Positions 5,993 through 5,998 of a stretch of 5,998 bases of DNA are shown in pieces. The position numbers and the translations under genes were made by a program. The stretch covers positions 1 to 5,998 of the forward strand of contig CAMLKY010000147.1 in assembly GCA_946480545.1 (NCBI GenBank). Direction: 5' to 3'. Positions within the stretch are counted from its first letter, which is position 1; each line of letters starts with the position of its first letter. The notes beneath the pieces were generated by a model that saw nothing but the letters and a program-made list of their open reading frames with translations, did not search any database and was not told where the DNA came from. This DNA comes from an uncultured Acidobacteriota bacterium. Its GTDB lineage: Bacteria; Acidobacteriota; Blastocatellia; Pyrinomonadales; Pyrinomonadaceae.

Positions 5993-5998
5993 GACGAA

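Overview
The window is an ordinary, gene-dense stretch of a bacterial chromosome with moderate G+C content. It carries six recognisable protein genes, one of which is frame-broken. No tRNA, rRNA, CRISPR array, insertion sequence or phage gene is visible. The set (CobO-type corrinoid adenosyltransferase, PgpA, a DUF1835 protein, CorA, a NatA/NatB-like ABC exporter and a CYTH protein), together with the general absence of Shine-Dalgarno sequences, suggests Acidobacteriota, perhaps the Blastocatellia/Pyrinomonadaceae side. That placement rests on the look of the proteins only and is an inference.

Layout. Bases 1-76 are a leader with at most a weak promoter. A forward run follows: cobO (77-658), pgpA (694-1251) and a DUF1835-family gene (1248-1970). 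These are separated by 35 nt and then joined by an ATGA stop/start overlap, so they are probably co-transcribed. The third gene converges on corA, which lies on the minus strand (1954-3015); the two coding regions overlap by 17 bp with no terminator between them. A 76-bp divergent intergenic region (3016-3091) holds a good sigma70-like promoter for corA and must also serve the second forward run. That run is the ABC ATPase (3092-4009), the ABC-2 permease (4118-5430) and a CYTH-domain gene (5438-5992).

How the genes work together. The ATPase and permease make an ABC-2 exporter of the NatAB type. The permease gene as given is split: the frame must step back by one base near 4555 to link its N-terminal anchor and external domain to the remaining membrane helices. 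Between ATPase and permease lies a 108-bp gap with a degenerate 7-bp tandem repeat (TGAGARM-like, about 4.6 copies) that supplies the ATPase stop codon, and a long inverted repeat ending 11 nt before the permease ATG. The other genes are housekeeping in character: cobalamin adenosylation, phosphatidylglycerol synthesis and Mg2+ uptake.

I see no convincing new multi-gene system. The points most worth a second look are the permease frame break and the heptamer/inverted-repeat element.
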